Below, piece by piece: positions 63,984 through 64,000 of a DNA stretch of 64,000 bases (within the stretch, counting starts at the first letter, position 1; every line of letters begins with the position of its first letter). This DNA comes from Pseudomonadota bacterium (GTDB taxonomy: Bacteria; Pseudomonadota; Gammaproteobacteria; Steroidobacterales; Steroidobacteraceae), in NCBI GenBank assembly GCA_003242685.1, contig QGVD01000011.1:3069-67068 (forward strand). The letters run 5' to 3'. The notes beneath the pieces were generated by a model that saw only the letters and a list, made by a program, of their open reading frames with translations, ran no database searches and was not told the origin of the DNA. A program made the position numbers and the translations under genes.

Positions 63984-64000
63984 GCAGCCCTAAGCGGACG

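Overview
The window is 64 kb of GC-rich, tightly packed bacterial chromosome. It is almost all core metabolism and cell biology, with no integrase, transposase, rRNA, tRNA or CRISPR array visible. The organism is most likely a gammaproteobacterium of the Xanthomonadales/Nevskiales/Steroidobacterales type. The grounds are: the fabD-fabG-acpP-fabF-pabB-pabC-mltG-tmk-holB-pilZ order, which follows the Pseudomonas/Xanthomonas arrangement; a TrpR-family gene heading hisGDCBH; a metX-metB operon behind a SAM-I riboswitch; and a type II secretion cluster with a rhombosortase. The taxonomic call is inference from gene order, not from a marker alignment.

Layout. 1-5140 (minus): TrpR-like regulator, hisG, hisD, hisC, hisB and the start of hisH, nearly all overlapping, behind three tandem 8-bp repeats that look like an operator. 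5203-7678 (plus): promoter, SAM-I riboswitch, metX and metB (methionine). 7743-15914 (minus): branched-chain operon ilvC, short threonine dehydratase, leuA, ilvE, leuC, leuD, leuB, behind a promoter, a leucine-codon leader peptide and a terminator. Acetolactate synthase is absent. 15966-21250 (plus): M17 aminopeptidase, EamA transporter, MFS transporter and ilvD, each joined to the next by an ATGA overlap or a short gap. 21586-25377 (plus): TonB, ExbB, two ExbD and a periplasmic TPR protein. 25467-27665 (plus): panD, peroxiredoxin, MDR reductase. 27673-29372 (minus): etfB and etfA.

29485-33417 (plus): oligopeptide-type ABC permeases and ATPases without a binding protein. 33466-40786 (plus): alaA-like aminotransferase and an AddB/AddA-like nuclease-helicase pair. 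40828-46637 (minus): type II secretion genes gspG to gspN. 46688-47305: divergent rhombosortase. 47353-56199 (plus): fatty acid, folate, murein, dTMP and replication genes ending in pilZ. 56237-59468 (minus): double cNMP-domain/rhodanese protein and a FadB/FadJ-type beta-oxidation protein. 59520-63983: an EEP-fold hydrolase, an orphan ThsB-like TIR protein, an unknown small protein, an SRPBCC protein and a Tat-exported DUF885 protein.

The richest material is regulatory. Three biosynthetic operons carry three different cis devices that can be read directly: tandem operator repeats for his, a translational SAM-I switch for met, and ribosome-mediated attenuation for ilv-leu. In the last two, the mutually exclusive pairings can be traced base by base. 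No wholly new multi-gene system is evident. The least explained protein-level items are the TIR-like orphan, whose usual catalytic glutamate position appears to be glutamine, the cNMP-cNMP-rhodanese fusion, and the ABC operon without a binding protein.
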